Assembly: GCA_004000155.1 (NCBI GenBank)
Contig: RCSS01000492.1
Coordinates: 1-12,660, forward strand
DNA: 12,660 nucleotides
DNA from: Tubulinosema ratisbonensis
Taxonomy: Eukaryota > Microsporidia > Tubulinosematidae
Direction: 5' to 3'
Part shown: positions 8,573 to 12,660 of the stretch, piece by piece
How positions within the stretch are numbered: position 1 is the stretch's first letter
How the letters are laid out: each line of letters opens with the position of its first letter
Position numbers and translations under genes: made by a program
Notes under the pieces: generated by a model
What the model was told of the DNA's origin: nothing
The model's input: the letters and a program-made list of their open reading frames with translations, nothing else
Database searches by the model: none

Positions 8573-9245
8573 TAATTTAAGATTTTTATGATTTCTTTCT
8601 AAAATCTTTAATAATATTTTATAAATTAAAAAAATATATTTAATAAAGCAAAAAATACTACCTCATGGAATAAAAAATCTTTTTTTTAGTTTACTAAATT
8701 TGAATATGTTGATTTAATGGCTATTTAACCTTATAGATAAATTTAAAAATTTTTTGAATGAAAGTTATGTTTTGTTAATGAATTAAAAAATTTTTTAACA
8801 CTTTAAATAAATAATATAATTTATCAAAAATTTAATAAAAAATAATTAATTATGAATAAAAAAATAAACATTTAGAAAATTACCACTAAACTTATTGAAA
8901 AATTACATACTACATTAATAAAAATTCTTAAAAAGTTCTTTACACTGTAATTTTTATTATGTACTTAAAAATAGTTATTTTAGAACTTTTTATGAAATTA
9001 ATTTTTTGACTTCGTTTTGTAGATTTATTTCTCAAATGAAGTGACTTTATAAAATTTTTTGCTAAAAAACAACTCTGAAAAATTGTTGCTTTGGTTCTTA
9101 AATTTTTCAGTTATTTGAAACAATTCAATGCTTTTATATATTATAATACTATTTAATGGCGAAGGATTTTTACAGTAAAGAAAATGCTGTTTTCTTACCA
9201 AAGCCTGCAAAATTAGGTAAACTACGGCTGTAAGTAAAGTGCAAG

Positions 9246-9329
9246 AAGGTTGGGTTCAACGGGTGAAAGGCTCATAATATCTTGAGCTATACCTAGTTAT
9301 GTAGAGACATATTTTATCTCATATCTCTA
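9246..9329. ncRNA. Candidate structured RNA: three successive small hairpins in a GC-richer island
   Basis: In otherwise very AT-rich DNA, the stretch around 9215-9300 has markedly more G and C. Three hairpins follow each other: TTCA/TGAA at 9255-9258 and 9264-9267, GCTCA/TGAGC at 9270-9274 and 9283-9287, and TAGAGA/TCTCTA at 9302-9307 and 9324-9329. It was tested by eye as a tRNA on both strands and fails (T-arm does not pair, no proper anticodon loop). No snRNA, 5S, SRP or RNase P core could be matched convincingly. The strand is unknown, and it may be a coincidence. Confidence 0.2.
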
Positions 9330-9793
9330 TATAAAAAGTTATTCATGTTTCTTATAGGAGTTATAGTAAAAGATCTTGTATAAATTTCCAATCTTAAGCA
9401 AATAAAAAAATGAGTTATTCTAAAATGATGAAACAATGGGAATAATATATATTTTAAAATAAATATTCTTAAAAAAATTTTTTTTTACAACGTGTTATAA
9501 AATTTTATCTAAATTTATATTAATATACTAGCATGTTAACGAAATTATAATTTAACAATTAATTTAAATTATCAAAACTCTGAGGATAAAAATAAACTTA
9601 AATGAACAATTTCTTTCATTCGATTAAATCTAAAAATAGTAAGATAGAAATAAAAAAGGTTATTAAAATATTTCAATAAATATTTGATTTTGGATGTAAA
9701 GAAAATTTTTGTAAATGCGTTGTATATTTATAATTAAATAATATTTTATTTTTTTTTATTTATTTTTATAAAAAAAAATTCACCAATCATAAA

Positions 9794-11143
9794 ATGAAAA
9801 GAACTTACATGCATGAATACCAAAACACAAGAAATACAAGAATAACTCACCAACAAGAGTTAAGAACCCAAAGAAGATTAGAATTACTACACAGACTACG
9901 CACCAATACAGTTGCTTCCCACTCTACCTTGCCAAATTATGAAAACCTAAAAGATGGTATCCTCTGTTTCAACCTACAAACTGTTTACGAATCAGTTTAT
10001 AAATTCAGGCAATTTTTATGTAAAACTAATGCACCTCCAATTGAAGAAGTCGTCCAAACACAACTTGTGCCGAGATTTGTTGAATTACTTTCTTTAAATA
10101 ATATACTTTACTCAGATACAACTGAGAAACATTTAATTAATTCTTGTAGGATTGAATCTGCTTGGGTACTTACAAACATAGCAAGTGGAAATACAAAACA
10201 AACGAGTACAATCATTCAAAATGGTGGGATTCCTTTACTTTTTAAAATGCTTAGAGAAGATGATGAGGTGGCAGACCAGGCAATTTGGTGTTTAGGAAAT
10301 ATCGCAGGGGATAAAGAATCATTTAGAGATAGTATTCTTCACTTTCCTAAGTCATTAGAATTACTAGTAGACCTTTACAAAAGAAACAATCTTAATCTTA
10401 CAAGAAATGTTACTTGGTTACTTTCTAATTTGGCGAGAGGAAAGAATCCTACGATTGAACCAAGCAAAGCAGAGTTAATTATTAAAATTTTTATAAATTT
10501 ATTAAATAACCCTGACCAAGACGTATTAAGTGACGCACTTTGGGGTATTTCTTACATNATTGATGGAAATATGAGAGTTGTTAAACATGAAGTGATCACA
10601 CAAATTTATTCTATGCTTACGCAAAGCTTTAATGAGTCTGTTAATTTACCAGTGTATTCTAAGTCATTAGCAGCACCTTTAATAAGATGTATTGGTAATG
10701 CATGTGTCATGTCAGAGGATATTTTATCATATTTGTACAGTAATTCATTACTTTCAGTGCTAAAAACAGTGTTTTATAAAATTAACACCACAAAATTAAG
10801 AAGAGAAATTTGTTGGGTAATTTCTAATATTTCACTTTCTCACAACATNAAAGAAGTTTATGACGTATTGTTTTATTCCTTAGATAATTTAGAGAGTGCT
10901 ATTCAAATAGAAGCATTGTATGCTTTGATGAATTTAGAAGATGAGAGTATTTTTAATAAATTNTTGAAGTATATGGCAGCATTAGCCAATTGTGATGAAG
11001 TATTGAATGATGAGATTGTTAAGTGTGTGGAAAGAAATTGTGCTAAGAGTGAATTTAATGTTAATTTAGTAAAAGAGAGTCAAATCCTTGATTTTATAAA
11101 GAATGAAAGGAGTGAAGAAGTAAAATTAAGATTTAATTTATAA
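9794..11143 (+). CDS. Importin-alpha (karyopherin alpha), nuclear import adaptor
   Basis: A 449-residue armadillo-repeat adaptor that binds nuclear localisation signals and is carried into the nucleus by importin-beta. A short basic importin-beta-binding helix lies at residues 19-38 (LRTQRRLELLHRLR). The ARM repeats carry the paired Trp/Asn positions that grip the signal: ESAWVLTNIASGN (W124, N128), DQAIWCLGNIAGD (W165, N169), NVTWLLSNLARGK (W208, N212), SDALWGISY (W250, Y254), IRCIGNA (R298, N302), CWVISNIS (W341, N345). In the last copy (EALYALMNLED) Tyr replaces Trp. The protein is shorter than the usual 520-550 residues: the N-terminal basic cluster is abbreviated and there is no long acidic tail. 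Reduction of this sort is usual in microsporidia. Three ambiguous bases (10558, 10849, 10963) fall at third codon positions. The frame ends at TAA, 33 bases from a convergent gene. Confidence 0.93.
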   Translation: MKRTYMHEYQNTRNTRITHQQELRTQRRLELLHRLRTNTVASHSTLPNYENLKDGILCFNLQTVYESVYKFRQFLCKTNAPPIEEVVQTQLVPRFVELLSLNNILYSDTTEKHLINSCRIESAWVLTNIASGNTKQTSTIIQNGGIPLLFKMLREDDEVADQAIWCLGNIAGDKESFRDSILHFPKSLELLVDLYKRNNLNLTRNVTWLLSNLARGKNPTIEPSKAELIIKIFINLLNNPDQDVLSDALWGISYXIDGNMRVVKHEVITQIYSMLTQSFNESVNLPVYSKSLAAPLIRCIGNACVMSEDILSYLYSNSLLSVLKTVFYKINTTKLRREICWVISNISLSHNXKEVYDVLFYSLDNLESAIQIEALYALMNLEDESIFNKXLKYMAALANCDEVLNDEIVKCVERNCAKSEFNVNLVKESQILDFIKNERSEEVKLRFNL

Positions 11144-11165
11144 ATAAATGAAGAAATTTATATTA

Positions 11166-11171
11166 AATAAA
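11166..11171 (+). terminator. Possible polyadenylation signal AATAAA of importin-alpha
   Basis: AATAAA lies 22 bases after the importin-alpha stop, in the 33-base space before the convergent gene's stop. Transcripts of the two genes must end within or overlap each other. Chance occurrence is likely in DNA of this composition. Confidence 0.3.
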
Positions 11172-11176
11172 AAATA

Positions 11177-11719
11177 TTATTTTATTTTAATTATTTGATC
11201 AATAAAAACATTTTTACCTGAAAATACAACAATAATTTTTTTCTTTTTCATGCACAAACCAAATACAATTTCTATTCTTTCCTTATTAACATTCATTCTT
11301 TTAATTTTATGATTTACATTCTGAACATAAAAATTAGATTCATCACAATGCATAAACTGATCATCATCAAAATAATAAACCATAGTCAATTTCTTTCTAT
11401 TTAACTTATATTCTATTTTTTTAAATAAATTTACCAATTCATACACCTGAACAAACGAAACCTTTTTTATTTTGGTACTTAATGAAAGATCTTTAAATTC
11501 ATACAAAGAAACTAAATCACTTTTTTGTGGTTCATTTATTTTTTCAAAATAAATGATTTTAAAGATGATTGAATTTTTATGGTTAGTAAGATTTTTTTTG
11601 AATGGTAGGTGTATTTTGTTATCAATTATTTTATAATTCAAATCTTTTGGGCTGTCTATCAAAAAATATTTTATATCTTTGGATAATTGTATTACACTGC
11701 CATAAAAAATTTGCTTCAT
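11177..11719 (-). CDS. Hypothetical lysine-rich protein
   Basis: A 180-residue minus-strand protein convergent with importin-alpha. I do not recognise it. It is very rich in Lys, Ile, Phe and Asn, has only two Cys (125 and 156), no signal peptide and no clear membrane segment. The second half alternates beta-like hydrophobic stretches (LTMVYYF, IEIVFGL, KIIVVF) with an acidic loop (FDDDQFMHCDES, 117-128), suggesting a small mixed or beta-rich fold. An in-frame TAA ends seven bases upstream of the ATG, so the start is firm. The frame is much longer than chance would allow at this base composition, which supports a real gene. It diverges from the membrane-protein gene at 11965 across a 245-base space that holds a strong hairpin. 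Confidence 0.7.
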   Translation of the reverse strand: MKQIFYGSVIQLSKDIKYFLIDSPKDLNYKIIDNKIHLPFKKNLTNHKNSIIFKIIYFEKINEPQKSDLVSLYEFKDLSLSTKIKKVSFVQVYELVNLFKKIEYKLNRKKLTMVYYFDDDQFMHCDESNFYVQNVNHKIKRMNVNKERIEIVFGLCMKKKKIIVVFSGKNVFIDQIIKIK

Positions 11720-11802
11720 TTCTGTTTACCTGAAAAATATTATGATTTTTCTTTTAAAACAAAAGATGTTTTAAAAATATTTTTTTTTTATTTATTTTAT
11801 TA

Positions 11803-11850
11803 TTTTTAAATTATTTCTTGTCTCCTAAAGACAGGAAATAATTTTAAAAA
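11803..11850. repeat. Near-perfect hairpin in the divergent intergenic region
   Basis: ATTATTTCTTGTCT (11810-11823) pairs with AGACAGGAAATAAT (11829-11842): 14 consecutive pairs including one T-G, with a five-base loop CCTAA. The pairing continues outward through TTTTTAAA against TTTTAAAAA with one bulged base, giving about 20 pairs. The outer TTTTAAAAATAT also occurs as a direct copy at about 11769-11780. The core has several G-C pairs in a region with almost none elsewhere, so it is unlikely to be only an AT-rich accident. It lies about 90 bases from one divergent start and 115 from the other. Candidate roles are a regulatory site for both genes, a transcript-end structure or a small mobile-element relic. 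Confidence 0.7.
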
Positions 11851-11964
11851 TATCTTTTACTAAACTTTCTATTTCTAAAATNATTTAAAAAAACAACAAA
11901 TAAAATTCTTCATTAATAAAAGGAGTCACAGGAAATATAAAAGAAAAAAGTAAGAGAACCATTC

Positions 11965-12660
11965 ATGACAATTTTTACTTTACTATTATTTACTATAACC
12001 TTCTTAGCAAAAAAAGGTATCACTACTGAATCACAAGTACAGCCTAACTACTTAGCTGTTCAAATACCATTTTATATCAAAGATATTGAAGAAATGGGGT
12101 ACTTTAGCATTGCAAAATGGTTTTTTGGGATAGCAGAAGTGTGTATCATCCTTCTATGCTTTGTTCATCTCCCTTTTTTTGATGGTATCAAGAGAATTCT
12201 TCTAGCTGGTTGGGGTACTTTCTTATTAACAAACCATATCCTCACATTCAGTTTTTTTAGTAAAATAGCTTTCATTTTCTGGGTATTATCCATCACTCTA
12301 GGCTTAATAGCTTCATTTTTATCATTAGGTAAAGGTTATGAACACACATTCTTCGCAGCAGGTGCCACTTACTCACTAACTTATTTCTTGACACTAACTT
12401 TCAGGCTAAGAACTCTTTTCACAGTTTTGATAATCTTTCTTGTTTTATTTGTAATCTTCTTTTTTATATTCAAAAGCAATAGACAATTCCATTATGCTTT
12501 ATGTAAAGCAGCGGTGGTTTCTCTTACAACCATTGCATTGATAGAAGCTTTTATGCCATTTGCACCTATTGATAAGTTACATTGTGAAGGGAAGGGGAAT
12601 TATTTTAAAGGGATGTATATTTTACCAGTGTATCTAATTGTGTTTTCTTTAAGTTTGGTT
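11965..12660 (+). CDS. Multi-spanning membrane protein, 3' end outside the window
   Basis: The frame opens at ATG 11965 and stays open for 232 codons to the window edge, so the gene is partial. It starts with a signal-like stretch (MTIFTLLLFTITFLA) and a short polar segment. About seven membrane spans follow, at roughly residues 52-70, 78-97, 99-121, 127-146, 149-169, 178-200 and 216-232. Between spans six and seven is a polar loop with one Cys (PIDKLHCEGKGNYFKG). The pattern of a signal peptide plus a bundle of spans with small residues (GLIASFLSLGKG, FAAGATYSL) could suit a transporter, receptor-like or TMEM198/DUF4203-like protein, but no diagnostic motif was seen and I name none. GC content and codon variety are higher than in the flanks, as expected for coding sequence. 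It diverges from the 180-residue gene and probably shares a promoter region with it. Confidence 0.8.
   Translation, partial: MTIFTLLLFTITFLAKKGITTESQVQPNYLAVQIPFYIKDIEEMGYFSIAKWFFGIAEVCIILLCFVHLPFFDGIKRILLAGWGTFLLTNHILTFSFFSKIAFIFWVLSITLGLIASFLSLGKGYEHTFFAAGATYSLTYFLTLTFRLRTLFTVLIIFLVLFVIFFFIFKSNRQFHYALCKAAVVSLTTIALIEAFMPFAPIDKLHCEGKGNYFKGMYILPVYLIVFSLSLV

Larger units (their letters stand above)
8484..9793. other. 1.3 kb AT-rich intergenic region
   Basis: No protein gene is supported. A 61-codon minus-strand open stretch (9210-9025) has no recognisable similarity. An AATAAA at 8567-8572 may serve as the polyadenylation signal of the coiled-coil gene. A distinctly less AT-rich island with small hairpins lies at about 9190-9330. 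The last 60 bases before importin-alpha are a T-rich run followed by an A-rich run, as often seen just ahead of genes in AT-rich genomes. Confidence 0.45.

Noticed and set aside
9025..9210. 61-codon open stretch on the minus strand
   Set aside because: Short, no similarity, no conserved features; a possible chance frame or unrecognised relic.
9230..9235. GTAAGT as a 5' splice site of a short microsporidian intron
   Set aside because: No start codon or coding frame leads into it and no branch-point/acceptor pair joins it to an open frame.
9240..9290. GTGCAA and GGGTGAAAGG resembling bits of bacterial RNase P RNA
   Set aside because: The order and the essential flanking conserved regions are missing; short words like these match by chance.
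9240..9300. A GGTTCAA-like box and a GCTC/GAGC stem hinting at a tRNA
   Set aside because: On neither strand do the T-arm, anticodon stem with U33 and acceptor stem form together; the D-loop lacks GG.
1..12660. CRISPR arrays, bacterial operons, rRNA genes or prophage
   Set aside because: No spaced direct repeats, no ribosome-binding-site-led gene strings and no rRNA-like sequence were seen; gene content is eukaryotic.

Overview
The window looks like nuclear DNA of a unicellular eukaryote, most likely a microsporidian. It is extremely AT-rich. The genes show no introns and lie close together where they occur: two convergent genes are only 33 bases apart. The one housekeeping gene that can be named, importin-alpha, is shorter than in other eukaryotes, as is usual in microsporidia. 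Several DNA transposon superfamilies are present as fossils, which is also typical of transposon-rich microsporidian genomes. The genus cannot be told from the sequence, and another AT-rich protist is not strictly excluded.

Layout. Bases 1 to about 6700 are a graveyard of decayed DNA transposons with no intact gene. A nearly full-length Tigger/pogo-like transposase fossil lies on the + strand (about 385-1921). A probable Merlin/IS1595-like fossil lies on the - strand (about 3190-4000). A 5'-truncated Tc1/mariner-like fossil lies on the + strand (about 4036-4555). A second, separately decayed Tigger-like fossil lies on the - strand (about 5200-6330). All are riddled with stop codons and have lost catalytic residues.

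Bases 6759-8483 hold two + strand reading frames in the same phase, separated by one TAA and seven sense codons. The first begins with a signal-peptide-like stretch and the second is a long coiled coil, so they may be one secreted coiled-coil protein broken by a single nonsense codon. Bases 8484-9793 are AT-rich with no protein gene. They contain a less AT-rich island with tandem small hairpins near 9240-9330.

Bases 9794-12660 are compact: importin-alpha (+), an unrecognised lysine-rich protein (-, convergent), then a divergent multi-spanning membrane protein (+) that runs off the window end. The divergent intergenic space between the last two holds a strong near-perfect hairpin. No operon or shared pathway links these genes. 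The main interest lies in the transposon fossils, the interrupted frame and the divergent hairpin.
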